Shown: one piece after another, positions 35,701 through 47,090 of the stretch
How the letters are laid out: every line of letters begins with the position of its first letter
Numbering within the stretch: position 1 is the first letter of the stretch
Source of the DNA: Parascedosporium putredinis
Taxonomy: Eukaryota; Ascomycota; Sordariomycetes; Microascales; Microascaceae
Assembly: GCA_949357655.1 (NCBI GenBank)
Contig: CASHTG010000001.1
Coordinates: 2,294,001 to 2,358,000 of the forward strand
Length of the DNA stretch: 64,000 nucleotides
Direction: 5' to 3'
The notes under the pieces: model-generated
The model's database searches: none
What the model was told of the DNA's origin: nothing
What the model saw: the letters and a program-made list of their open reading frames with translations, nothing else
Program-made: the position numbers and the translations under genes

Positions 35701-38302
35701 AGAAATGGGGTTGAATGGCCCTTTACTCGTCACAGACGTAGGACAAGCGACGACGAGCTGCATCAAAAATGGTTTTTCTTCAGCTTGGGGGAACCCCCTT
35801 CTCCAGAAGATTTTATGATCCCAATCGGTGCATCCTGTTAGGCTGTATGTTTTTAATTGCGCCATCCGCTGCGCAGGCGATGTTTCGCGGGATGCGGCTG
35901 TTTGAATCGCACCGATTTTTATATAAACTCCAGGGTCGGTAAGCTCTGGCTAAATGCAGATATATTGAGGGTTGATTTTCCTGTGTCCCGCGTGCAGATA
36001 TGCAGAGGCGGGCGGACAGGCACGCATCTTCGGATTCCCGCCTTTGGCAGGCCCTGTTTTCTTCTCGACTCACGAGGTTTTCCCTCCATATCTCTCTCTC
36101 TCTCAAAAAAAAAAAAAAAAAAGAAAAAAGAAAAAAAGAAGAGGAGAAGAAAGGCCTTGAGCCAGAGCCGCTGTGTGAATGTGACTTTTTTCTTCTTTTC
36201 TTTTTCCGTGCCGAATCGCTTTGGCTTCGCGAGACCTTGCACAAGAGCCAGAGGAGACGAACGTGACAAGAGAAAACGATGAATAGAGAGACGATATATG
36301 GAATAAAACGCCGAGGTAAATATACTCAAAAAGATCTAATAAGACATGACAGAGCGACGAGCATTACCTAAATGATCTAGGTCATTGATGACACTGAGAC
36401 ATGCGGATGTCAGCTTGTCAGCAGCGCCGCGGGGAAGGGCGGCCGTGATTGGGACTGTCAGATATCCGTACCGGTTCCCTCTTAGCCCCAAAATAAGCAT
36501 GATGCTGTCTCGCGGCCGCAGCCGCAAGCGCGAGACAGTCCTGTGCCAGAGTCAACAAAGAGAGAAAATAAGGTAAATGGACATGGAAGAGTATTGACTT
36601 GAGAGGGAGAGAGAAAGAGAGGGCAAAGGAGTCGCGTTACCCTTCACTCAACCTCCTCTCGGTAATAGTGTTCAATGAAATCAAGCTTTGGAGCGATGCT
36701 GATGTGCCAAAAATGGATCGTGGCTATGTAATTGATGGATTGCCGGATACTCAATGTATCTCGGTATAGCCCAAAAGAGAGTTCTGACTGCAAGCTTAGA
36801 GCACGCTAATAATAATAGCACGCGTAGGAAGTGCCCAGCACCAAGTGCTATTTATGTAAGCGTAAACGATCGGTTCGGCGTCGATCCGGAGGGCTGAGAC
36901 GCGTCGCGCTGGTTGGCCAACTGCCCATGGGGGAAGAGAGCGCGCAGGCGGAGCCACACCTTGTCGCCTTCCTTTGAGCGACATCACCCCGCTGACATGT
37001 CAAAAGTTGGATCGATGGTTCCTTGGGATGGGCCATGTCCAACGTTTTGCACGCGTCGAACAGTGGCCAAGGCCTCGGCCCTCCGCCTCGGCTGGCCTCC
37101 GCGAGGGGGTCGGTGTTGGTTGGACAAGGCACCGAGGCTCCCGCTGCGTATTCCCGCCATCCGATGTTTCCCAGCGGTAGGATCAGCCCCCGTTTCGTTT
37201 TCTGGTGTTTCTCAGCGCTCGCGTTATCGGCGTGAAACAAATGGGGCGGTGAGAAGGTTAGTCTTGCTGGCCTGGAAGGATTCTGGGCATTCGCCGAAGG
37301 CCACCTTTGGCCACGGAAACAAGCTGTAGTTTGTGAGGGTTACGCGGCGAAGCGGCCGATGGTTGGGTCTCTTGGGCGCGGCGCTCGCTTGCAACGTTCC
37401 CAAGAGGGATCAAGGCCATGCCAAAATCCGGATCATAATCAAATATTTCACACGAATACGCGATTAAGAAGATGTCTTGTCCTTTTTCCCCTCTTCTCTT
37501 TACTTTCAAGCCTGCGCGGGGCGCGGGCCCAATCCCAGCCCAAGCTCGTTCTGATGATGGGAGCCCATCAGGTCGACCACGGCCTCGATGGCCAGGAAAC
37601 ATGGCTGGCATTTAGGTGGTGCCAACGCACACGCATGCCTGCACACATACGCTGGCATACATTGACCACCCCCGCACCGGATCCAGAGCCATGTTTAGAG
37701 AATAGAGACTTACATGTCGAGATGAGAGGATTGAGAGTCGGGAACAGGCCTTGAGCCGTATAGCAACGCCCTGCAGGGCAGCTTGCATCGACGGGTTCAA
37801 TTTAACGGTGATATTCGGCACGGCCGGGGGTCCTCGTCCACGGCGGGCTCACCATCCACCGTGAGCCTCGATGATTCGCACCAGGATCAGGATGCGAGCG
37901 TGGGGACATGTGGAAACTGGAAGATGGGGGTGTTTGAACCGGTGTTATTGGCGCACACATGCCCTTCCTCTTCAGTGGCCACGAACTGCAAGTTTTACGA
38001 TCATGGTCGCCTAAGCCGGACCGGGATCGGTTTGGCGGGAGCCGAATCTATTGATCCTTCCCACGTTAGATATCGTGGACTCGATATACCGAGATAGTCT
38101 CATTCGCCCAGGTACTTGTAATAACCGAAAAGATAGGCGCCACGCGCATCGAGCTCGCTTTATTCTCTAGCCGCGATGGGCGAAAGCAGGACGGCGAAGT
38201 GGTCAACTCTGGCTGGCCAGCCTTCCTCCGCGCCTATAAAGGCTGCTGGCGTTGACTGCGCCACGGGCCCGTTGCCGCCGCCCTTCCTTGGGAACCAACC
38301 CA

Positions 38303-38334
38303 ACCACCACCACCACCACCACCACCACCACCAC
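38303..38334. repeat. (CAC)n microsatellite
   Basis: About ten uninterrupted CAC triplets lie within the gene-poor spacer. A frame through it would encode poly-His, but nothing else supports coding. Confidence 0.9.
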
Positions 38335-39702
38335 AAACTCTGCCTGTGCAGTCCGCAGCACAAGCTTGGCTCAAGGGCGGGGTTCGGATGCAGACCACAC
38401 TCTTGGATGTGGATGACCTCCACTACTGACCAACAGAGCGTTCCATCAATCCTGACGGATTCATCTATTCTAAAGTTTTGGGCGGTATTTGATTTTCTCC
38501 TCGTAGATGTGTGCCTAAAAAGAAAAATGTTTGTTTGATTCCACGCCGTTTCAGGGTTCATTCAAACCGGGATTTGGAATTCGGCCAGACAAGGTTGATG
38601 GTTTGCCAAGTTCTATCTCACAAATCTACCACTAATACCCAGGTATATCGAGCAGGCAAAAACAACCCCGCATGGAGTCAGATACCCTTGGAATGCACGT
38701 GGATGTAAGAAAGAATGTCCGAGGGATATACTGGTATGAACGAGGAAAATATAGCAGTCCTATTTTTTACTTGACGAAAGAAAGTGGTCGGAACGAGGTC
38801 AACATACCAACGACTCTCACTAATATGTGACGCATCGTGAAGCGCCGCTGCAAATGAAGGGGAAAAAGAAGAAAAAAGGTGAGAAAAAGGTGAAGTATCG
38901 AAAGGACTTGTTCGGCAAAACAGCAAAGCTCAGGTTCTGATCTTGAGCACATTATCATCTTACACAAAGTTCACATCAATCGTAGAGAGAAAAAAACGGT
39001 ACTAAACCCACGAGGAAGGCACAAAGGAAGGCACAAAGGAAGGCGTAGACTCGTGGGCTAGCAGCAACATGAACCTTTGCACGTTCACCAGTCCCAGCTA
39101 AAGCCCGTCATCATCACTCACCATCGCCATCGCCATCGCCACCAAGCATCGGGCACCGAACCTTGTTCATCCTGCTCATCCTTTCTCCCTCGCCAACCTC
39201 CCCAAGCTCGTAAAATCAAGAAGAGGCTGTTCCTCGGCAACCCAGGTTTCCGGCTCTCACCCAAGCTTGCCAAAGGTGCAAGTTGCAGCTTGGTGGTGCC
39301 CCATCTATTGATCCTCTCAATCTTTTGTTTGCCGCCGAAGCGCTGCCCTGCCACCAGCGCTGCCCCTCCGCCTCCCCACTTTTCTTTTTCTACCACTCAA
39401 CTCAGCGTTCAAATGCTGGCTTTGCCGCGTCTATTCTCAGTGGATGTCACCCGACCCGGCGGGTCCCAGCGGCCGATGCGAGTGGCCCACCCCGCGAGCT
39501 GGCCAAGTACGAGCAGTTAGAGTAGCAGCAGGCCCCGAATGTCTCTTTTTTAAAGGTCCGGTTGGTGGGGGCTGCGCTTAGTCTTGTCAGCATCCTATGT
39601 AGTCAGCTGCGTCCAACGGGTGGGAGCGTTGCCGTTGTTGCTTCGACTGGTACATGCTCTTGCCGACCCTTTCCAACTTTATCTGCCCCGGCGCGTAAAG
39701 GG

Positions 39703-39705
<3 letters not shown>

Positions 39706-39742
<37 letters not shown>
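39706..39742. repeat. (GT)n dinucleotide repeat upstream of the cupin gene
   Basis: About 18 GT units lie some 360 bases upstream of the cupin ATG. Alternating purine-pyrimidine tracts like this can adopt Z-form DNA and vary in length; any promoter effect is speculation. Confidence 0.95.
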
Positions 39743-39743
<1 letters not shown>

Positions 39744-39858
39744 CTGCGCCTGTGTGGGAGAGTGAGAACTAAGGACGGGATTCCAGAGACCCGGCGATAT
39801 TCACAGCCTCCCAAGGATCGGTCATTCTTGAGATGCACAATCTTATTGTTCAATCCTG

Positions 39859-39866
39859 TATATAAG
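39859..39866 (+). promoter_or_regulatory. TATA box candidate of the cupin gene
   Basis: TATATAAG lies 234 bases upstream of the cupin start codon and is followed by a pyrimidine-rich leader (CTTCCTTCCTCTTCTCC at about 39931-39947), a common arrangement in strongly expressed fungal genes. Confidence 0.5.
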
Positions 39867-40099
39867 TCGAGCCAAGAGACGGTTTGGGAATACTCTTTTT
39901 CTTTTTAGATCATCATCCACACCAACATCTTCCTTCCTCTTCTCCATCGACATCTTACAATATAGCCAAGGCTTCATTTCCTACAGTCCTACTTCACTTC
40001 GTTCCGCATCACTTCAAGGTCACCAACAGTCCGCAGTTGACAGACAAATACCCGGAAGCTCGAACTTACTCCACCAACACTTCCTCCTAATCAGCCAAG

Positions 40100-41302
40100 A
40101 TGCTCTTCACTCCCACCACCGCCGCCCTCGTTCTGGCCTTCACCTCGAGCGCCATCGCCGCCCCCGGTTCCTTCCACCAGCGCCGCCAGAACAACCAGCA
40201 GCCCGCTGTCCCCGTCCCGGCTCCCGAGTCGCTCTCCATCACCCAGCAGCTCCTCATCGCTCCTAGGTAAGGTCTCCCCCTTGTCGCCTTTTGATAGGGC
40301 AACCTGAACCTGAACCCCCAAGCTAACATGACGGGAAACCGCCGCGCAGTGCCGCTAGCCGCTTCGACATCCTCAAGGATGACGCCGACTTCAAGTTCAA
40401 CCTCACTCCCGATGAGATCCCCGCCAACCGTGGCGGTATCCTGAAGGCCGCTAACCGCAACACCTTCCCCGCCCTCGTCGGCACCGGCGCTGCCATGGCC
40501 CTTGGAAAGATTGCCCGTAAGTCCTCGCCTCTGATAGCCTTTTCCCCCCTCCCCCTCCTTGCCCTTCTCTAACACGATGCGCGTCTTAGCCTGCGGCATC
40601 AACACCTTCCACGTCCACCCCCGCTCCGCCGAGCTCCAGATCGTCATCGAGGGCAGCCTCGTCACCGAGATGGTCCCCGAGAACGCTGTCCGCCCCATCC
40701 GAAACGTCGTCAACAAGTTCGAGATGGTTCCCTTCTACCAGGGTGCCATCCACCACCAGTTCAACCCCAACTGCGAGGAGGCCGTCTTCATTGCTTCCTT
40801 CGCCAACGAGGACCCCGGCACCGGCCAGGTCGTCAACAGCATCTTCAAGCTCGACCAGAACGCTCTCCTCGACACCTTTGGCCAGAGCTTCCCCGGCGAC
40901 AGGATCGAGGATATCAAGAACAACCTGCCCGAGTCCGTAGTCGCCGGTGTCAGGAGCTGCAATGCCAGGTGCCAGCCCCAGAACCAGCCCGAGGAGCCCG
41001 AAGTTGAAGAGCCCGAGGTTGAGGAGCCCGAGATTGAGGAGCCTGAGGTCGAGGAGCCTGAGGTTGAGGAGCCCGAGATTGAAGAGCCCGAGGTTGAGGA
41101 ACCCGAGATCGAGGAGCCCGAAATCGAGGAGCCTGAAATCGAGGAACCTGAAATCGAGGAGCCCGAAATTGAAGAGCCTGAGATCGAGGAGCCCGAGATC
41201 GAGGAGCCCGAGGTTGAAGAGCCCGAGGTTGAAGAGCCCGAGGTCGAGGAACCCGAGGCCCAGACCGAGGATCCCGAGCAGCAGAAGCCCGGCTACAACT
41301 AA
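40100..41302 (+). CDS. secreted cupin (spherulin/germin-like) with acidic pentapeptide-repeat tail
   Basis: Exons 40100-40266, 40350-40516 and 40590-41302 give an intact 348-residue protein with no frame error. MLFTPTTAALVLAFTSSAIA is a signal peptide, followed by a QRR site typical of dibasic processing. The cupin barrel shows GGILKAANRNTFPALVG, then PCGINTFHVHPRSAE (HxH plus Glu metal ligands) and VPFYQGAIHHQFNPNCEEAVF (third His), as in spherulins, germin-like proteins and oxalate-decarboxylase relatives. A short helical end (FPGDRIEDIKNNLPESVVAGV, SCNARCQ with two Cys) precedes about 18 tandem EEPEV/EEPEI units and a QQKPGYN end. The repeat tail is strongly acidic and probably extended. 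Substrate is unknown; family members range from structural spherulation proteins to oxalate oxidases. The TATA box and pyrimidine leader suggest regulated, strong expression. Confidence 0.92.
40990..41262 (+). repeat. 15-base coding minisatellite (EEPEV/EEPEI)n in the cupin gene
   Basis: About 18 in-frame 15-base units (GAGGAGCCCGAGGTT-like) encode Glu-Glu-Pro-Glu-Val/Ile. Third positions and the Val/Ile site vary, so the units have diverged since duplication. No unit is frame-broken. Confidence 0.95.
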
Positions 41303-42006
41303 GGGGTGACCTCCTAGGTCTCACCTTGTAGCTTTTCACAACTTGTCCCAACTTTTCTTTTCTTTTCTTTTTTTCCTATCTCGGGATACAGGCGTTGGTC
41401 TTGACTTTCTTTTTCTCTTCCATCTCTTCTCTTCTCTTTCTTCTTCTGTTCTGGGGCGCATCTTGCTTATAGAACTACTTAGAGTTTCATTTGGTTTTTA
41501 GACTGGGCGGCTCCAATGCAGCATTTGGGAAACGGCTTCGGAGACATCATTGGTTGCATTGTATTTTTTTCCTGGGGGCACACACATATTGTGCCCGTCA
41601 CTGCAGCATGGTTTCTGGATAGGCATGACTCCTTTTGAGAACAATCCTATTCTACATTTTCAAATCTACTTCTTCTGGTCTCTTCCCACTCGTGAACTTT
41701 CGTTTCTATCCATTTATTTGATTCGATGGCCTAGTCTGAGAGGTGGGATCCATTCATTACTCTAATCTCTCCGTGCTGATAAAATCATGTAAAAAACAAC
41801 TATTTATACACATGCGTAGCCTGATTTCTATCAAAGTTATAATACAATATATGATGGCAAGCTGCAAGGATAGGGAAGCAGCGCCCTGGTTGAGAAGGAA
41901 GACAAGTCAAGACAGAGAATTCCCCTCCAAAGTTTCTCCCTCTCTTTCTCAACTCCCCTTTCTCCTCTTCCTCCCCACTCTCACACGCTCTTCTCTCGGT
42001 GACCCG
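41303..42006. other. convergent 3' spacer
   Basis: This is the pyrimidine-rich 3' flank of the cupin gene (TTTTCTTTTCTTTTC at about 41354-41372) and the 3' flank of the EF-G2 gene. No gene is seen. Confidence 0.6.
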
Positions 42007-44629
42007 TCACCCTGGCAAGGAGTCAAACGCCATGGTCATGCTATGTCGCCCCCGTCTTGCTTCGTAAATGGCTATCGTAGTCAATCATCTCCTTGAACGG
42101 CACCTTGGCCGTGATCTGTACCCTCCTCGTCGTCGATTTCTTTCTCTGCGTCGTCACCGCGTCGTACGGGTCCGGTGGCGCGTAGATCTTGGATGTGTCC
42201 ACGGTCCCTTCCACCGTCACCTCCCCGGAGAGGCCCTTGACTTCCTGGACGTGCCCGCCCGCTGCCGCGCTGATGTCGTGCTGGACCACTCCCGCCGCCG
42301 ACTCGGGGCACGTGATGATGACCTTCATGATGGGTTCCATGACCCCGACTTGACCCCGCGCGAATCCTTCCTTGAGAGCATCCTGGACGGCACGCCGCGC
42401 TGCACCGCTAAAGTGGCCGCCCGAGGGCGTCTTGGTAGCGCCGACATCCAGGTTCAGGGTTATGTGACATCCGTAGACGGGGAACCCCTCCGGGGCCCCG
42501 AGCGAGCGCCGCGATGGCACCGTTGAGCATCTGCTGACGTGCCTCTTCTGTGTTGAAGGGAAGTTCTCCGCTCTCGGGCAGAGGGATTTGGATGTGGAAG
42601 ATGTTGCCGTCTTTCTCGACGGTGGACTCGAGCAGGGTGTCGCGGTGATGCTTTTCGATGGGCTCGAGCATGGCGGAACAGACAACGGTGCCTGACTTGT
42701 TGACAAGGACGCGGTCGAAGACGGCCTCATGCCAGCTGGTCGGGGACGAGAGGTGTTCCTTGTAATCAACCTCGATCTCACCAAAGGCGGCGTCAATCTT
42801 GTACTTTTTCTTCAGGCCGTGGACAACGACGTCCAAGTGAAGTTTTCCCATGCCCTGGATAATGAACTGGTCGGTTTTCTCGTCCCGGCTCCACCGCAAG
42901 CTAGGGTCCTCCCTCGAGGTGTTTTGCAGCGCCGTTTGCAGCTGGTTGGCCGCGACGAGGCCAAACGGGTCAATGGCCAAGAAGGCGACGGGTGGCGGGA
43001 TCTCGGGTGGGCGTATCTGGACTGCCTTGGCGGCGTCTGGCACGGGCTTGTGGCCTACGGTCGTGATGAGGGTGTCGCCAGTTCGCGCAAACTTGAGGCC
43101 CCGCAACGCGCCAATTTGACCCATGCCGAGCTGGTCCACGATGTGGGTTTTGGCGGCGTCGATCTGCACTAGGCCCATCGGCCTTTCGACCTGGAGGGCG
43201 TGGGTGTTCCAAGGCGCGGCGTTCTTGGGGAGATGCCCGGCGTAGATGCGCACGAAGCTCAGCAACCCCTCTTTGGGGTGATTGAAGACCTTGAAGACTG
43301 ATGCCACGGCCGCTAGCCGCTGGTGACCTCGCTCGACCGTCTTCTCGAGGAATCGGGACAACGGCATACTTTCAGATCCGCTCCGGACGACGACTTCTGG
43401 ACGCTCATCGGGGCTTGGTAGATAGTCAACAATGGCATCGAGAAGCGGTTCGACGCCGATACTCCTCAGGGAGGCGCCGGCAAAGACGGGAACCACGGAG
43501 CCGTCGCCACGACCAATGGTCCTTCGCAGAGCCGACTTGATGTGCTCGTTCGTGATGGTATCCGGCGCCTCAAGAAAGAGGTCCATGATGACTTCGTCGT
43601 GGTCGGCCAAAACCGCAATCATGTTTTCTCGGGCGAGGTCGAGCTCCTTGGCCAGGTCCGGGCTCATCTCGGGGAGAAGGGCTTGACGGTCAGCGCTCTG
43701 TCGGCCCACTGGAAAACAATCCGGCTGAGGACGTCTACCACGCCGACGAAATCGTCGCCCTGGTACCAGGGCAGCTGGCACACGATGGGCATGCACCGCA
43801 GGCGCGTGCCGATGTCGATGACGGATCGCCGAAAGGACGCGCCGTCGCGGTCGAGCTTGTTCACAAAGACGATGCGGGGATGTTGTATTCCTGCGCCGAG
43901 CCCCATACGCGCTCCGTATGGGCCTCGACGCCCTCGACGCCGTCAATGATGCAGACGGCGCCGTCCAGCACGGGCAGGCAGCGGTCGACCTCGAATCTGA
44001 AATCTTGGTGGCCCGGGGTATCGATGAGGTTGATGGTCTTTGGATGAGTGCCCGGGGCGCACTTTGCCGCGGGAGGCCAGTGAAAGGTGACCGCCGCGGA
44101 CTGGATGGTGATGCCTTTTCTCGCTCCAGCTCGAGAAAGTCCGTCACAGTGCTTCCCTCATCGACTCCTAAGGGCGGAGAGAGTCAACGGCAAAGTCCCA
44201 AAACTCCCGTTACGATTGCTCTGCGCGGTGGGCCAAAGAGGTAATGAGGAAGGGTGAAAGGGTTGGGGAGGGGTGTTACTGCTAACTTACTTCCTTGGCG
44301 AGTCGAGAAGCCGCTGCAGTAGAGCATACGCTCGGTGGTTGTAGTCTTGCCCTGCAGCAGAGGAGCCCGTATGATTAGCACGAAACGGGATTCTTGGCTG
44401 CTTGGTGCCGAACAGAGCTTCGAGAGGGGCTTACAGCGTCGACATGCGCGATGATGCCAATGTTTCGGATATCCTTGACCTGGGAGCCGTGAGGAAGCTG
44501 AGCGGCTGACGCATGAACTTGCCTCAGGGTCAGATAACAGGAGAAGCATGGCTGGAATCTCCTTGCTGGAACTCGCACGTTAGGATGTCGCCGTGTGATG
44601 CGGCGCATCACCGTCGCCGAGAAAGCCAT
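42007..44629 (-). CDS. MEF2: mitochondrial elongation factor G2 (ribosome recycling GTPase)
   Basis: EF-G2 works with the ribosome recycling factor to split mitochondrial ribosomes. Exons are 44435-44629, 44291-44351 and 42007-44167. The N-terminus MAFSATVMRRITRRHPNVRV is a mitochondrial presequence. The P-loop IIAHVDAGKTTTTERML is split by intron 1 after Ala. VDEGSTVTDFLELEREK, DTPGHQDF and NKLDRDGASF give the remaining GTPase motifs, and VDEGSTVTDF is the EF-G2 rather than EF-G1 form. Domains II-V follow (VASVFKVFNHPKEGLLSFVR, GMGKLHLDVVVHGLKKKYKI, GFPVYGCHITLNLDVGA, VMEPIMKVIITCPE). The end is GRHSMTMAFDSLPG. Seven base losses (for example near 44125, 43900, 43675, two near 42500, two in GGGGG near 42052) give 807 residues, close to yeast Mef2. 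Confidence 0.93.
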
Positions 44630-46176
44630 GATGTTGAGCTCCAACAGGTTCCACGGGGTTCATCTGCCGGGCTGCGAATCTTTGAAGCAGAATCTTCCTG
44701 TCTTGAATGGGAGGGGTTTATTGGATATTACGATGTCTGCATGGTGGGTTCGTATGGCCAGTCTCTGGTGGTTCTAATATTAAGCTCTAATGCTTGCCTC
44801 CTTTTACACACGCTTTTTTCGGAGGGCTTCAGATCAGCAAAAGCTCACACCAGTCTTGACAGCATTGGCTGCACGATGGTGAAGGTCATGCTGTGCCAAA
44901 AGGGCAAAAAGCTAGCTCCAATGATTTGTCGACCGTTGCGCCCGAATTTGGCAGGCGGTGAGATGCAGCTGCTTGGGTGGATGACCAAAGGTTTAAAAAG
45001 TCACAGGTACTCCTTGTGACACGAGTCCACCGTGCTTAAATCATGTACCTAAGACTTGACGGGTACGATGCCCGAGGACAGATTACTGGTGGCCAGCAAA
45101 CGCTGATCGATGAAATCGTAATGAAGAGGCAGGTGGACCCGTTGCTAGTAAACGCTGGCATGGCTCTCTGGTGGTGAAGAACCTTCGAAAGCGCCGGTTC
45201 TCTTCTCCTTTGATGAGTGGGACCTTGGTTCGCCGCCCCTTGGTAATATACAAGTTGTTGTCACTCTATTAATAAAAGTACTTCGATGACTTGTGGATCT
45301 GGATCACTTGGAAATTGGTCGTATCGAGCTTGATTCGATTTTATGGGTGGATGCTTCGGGAGTAAGGGAGTAAGGGGAAAATAAAGAAAAAGCTCTGCGA
45401 GCCCTAACTCGCATCGTTCGGGCAGCTTTCCTCGAGAGTGCCCTCCCTTCTATGTCCCTTCTATGTACGAAGAAACAGTGCCAGACTTGGTATTCATCTC
45501 TCTTCATGCTGTGAATCGGTCTCTGTTTAGGGGAAGGGTTTGGGCGATCGGCCACCCGTAGCTTGGGCTCTTGGTGCTCTGCTCTTGTCGTTGTTAGCAA
45601 ACAAGAGATAGCTTCAAGCGTGTTGTCAAGTCTCAGCTGCAGACGAGCAGAATGACTTGCATGTCACTGGCTGCTTGCTTGAACAAGACTTGCACACGAG
45701 TAATACTAAAGTTCCAACTGGGTCGTGATCCCTGCTGCCCTGTAGAGCCATCAGCAAATCAATTGATCGAGCACTGCCCAAAATCGCTTTCTGAGCCAAG
45801 AGAAGAGAGAGAATCAAGCACAAGGTACTGAGGTACCGGTACCCCATCTCTCCGCCACTGAGACAGCTTCTTCCCCTTCCTGGAGCTTGGACAAAGTAGC
45901 TGCCCCATTTGCCCACCTTGTGTTCTGCACTATCCTGCCTTGCCTGCCATTGTTCCGAGCCGGGCACGCCGCCTGCGTCTGGTCTGCGCAGCAAGGAAAT
46001 TCAGTTGCCTGCTGGACCTTTCCGCGCGTCATTGAAACTTGAAATCCATCAAACATTCTCTCCATCTCAATTCCCCTGCTAAACACCATTTTTCGTCTTC
46101 ATCAAAGAAAACAAACCCCCTCCCTCCTCGTCCCCTTGTTATCGCATCTCGAATCAGTCATCTAATATCCGTTAAA
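44630..46176. other. divergent promoter spacer
   Basis: The spacer is shared by EF-G2 (minus) and the TVP15-like gene (plus). No coding region is recognised. A pyrimidine-rich leader (CTCCCTCCTCGTCCCC at about 46120-46137) precedes the TVP15 start. Confidence 0.55.
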
Positions 46177-47090
46177 ATGGAGTTCTCCGATATCTTGTAG
46201 GTTTCTGGCCTCGTGCGACTCCAACGATAGCTTGGACCTTGTTGTGCGAAGGGGCTAACCATGGCGGGCTTTTGTCTTGTGATGTAGCCGAATTGTCAAC
46301 CTCGTGGTTGCCGCCGCCATGCTGGCGGGTGGTATCTCCTTCTTTTTCCCCTTCTCCTGGTAAGTTGCTTCATCTACTACCTCGCTCTCTCCACCCCCTT
46401 TTACTTCCATCCACCGCGCGTGCCTTATCTGGCCATGTGCGCCCATCGTTCGCTTCAGACTCCACCTATTGACACATTCATCGTTTTTCAGGCACGGGTA
46501 CGTTGATTGAGCTCAAACAGTCGATTGAGCTTCCTCGTCTTTCTCTCTCTACATTTTTCGTCTTACCGCAAGCGAATGCCGAGCTTTGTCGACTAACGCG
46601 CGACATACAGAACCATCACCGCCGTCTACTTCATCCTCTTCTCCGCCGCTGTTGCTCTTCTTGGTTCGTCCTTGCCCCTCGTATACCCCTTAGCAAGCCT
46701 TTGATGAATAGCGCATTAACCGAGTCTACTACTGCCCCAATAGAGTTCCAGATTCCTCCCCAGGTCTCTCGATATGGCTCCTTCCTCTTCTCCTTCATCG
46801 GCCGCGGTGCTTGTACGTATTCTCCCCGTTTCCCAATCTTGATTCGAGTAGAACCTGTCTAGGCCGCCATCTCTCGCTTTCGCCGCCTCCCCGCTCTAAC
46901 ACTTGAACAATCTCAAAGTCTACATCTTCATCGGCAGCTTGATCCTTGGCAACAGCGTCTGGTCCATCATCACCGGCTCCATTGTCGGCCTCACTGGTCT
47001 GGCCTACGTCGGCCTCGAGTTCGTCCCTTCGATCGAGCCCCCGCCAACATGAGGGAGGCTGATGCCGGCTGGGGCGCCGAGGGCGTCTAA
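46177..47090 (+). CDS. TVP15: COPI-associated Golgi membrane protein, TVP15-like, with a 6-base microexon
   Basis: TVP15-type proteins are small tetraspan Golgi proteins of the COPI-associated family. Six exons: 46177-46196, 46288-46359, 46492-46497, 46611-46663, 46744-46812 and 46919-47090. The spliced protein begins MEFSDIFRIVNLVVAAAMLA, then GGISFFFPFSW, HG, TITAVYFILFSAAVALLEFQ, IPPQVSRYGSFLFSFIGRGA and FYIFIGSLILGNSVWSIITG, ending EPPANMREADAGWGAEGV. Four hydrophobic segments fit the family. Exon 3 is only GCACGG, flanked by a TTTTTCAG acceptor and a GTACGT donor, and its phase is required to keep the frame. One C lost in the C run near 47040 makes a premature TGA in raw sequence; correction gives 130 residues. 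Branch sites CTAAC precede exons 4 and 6. Confidence 0.88.

Larger units (their letters stand above)
32795..40099. other. 7.3 kb gene-poor divergent spacer
   Basis: This is the largest gene-free stretch, between the SUN gene (minus) and the cupin gene (plus). No domain is recognisable. The longest frames (33209-33694 minus, 34644-34946 plus, 37359-37754 plus, 39077-39520 plus) look random. Contents: ACTCCGTAC motifs at 33308-33316 and 34862-34872, a TCTCTC/poly-A junction at 36091-36122, a (CAC)n tract at 38303-38334, a CATCGC short tandem at 39121-39141, a (GT)n tract at 39706-39742 and a TATATAAG box at 39859-39866. It may carry long promoters, noncoding RNA, or a lineage gene too eroded or too error-ridden to see. 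Confidence 0.5.

Noticed and set aside
38176..38538. Plus-strand frame with a poly-His run
   Set aside because: The run is a (CAC)n microsatellite and the rest of the frame has no conserved features.
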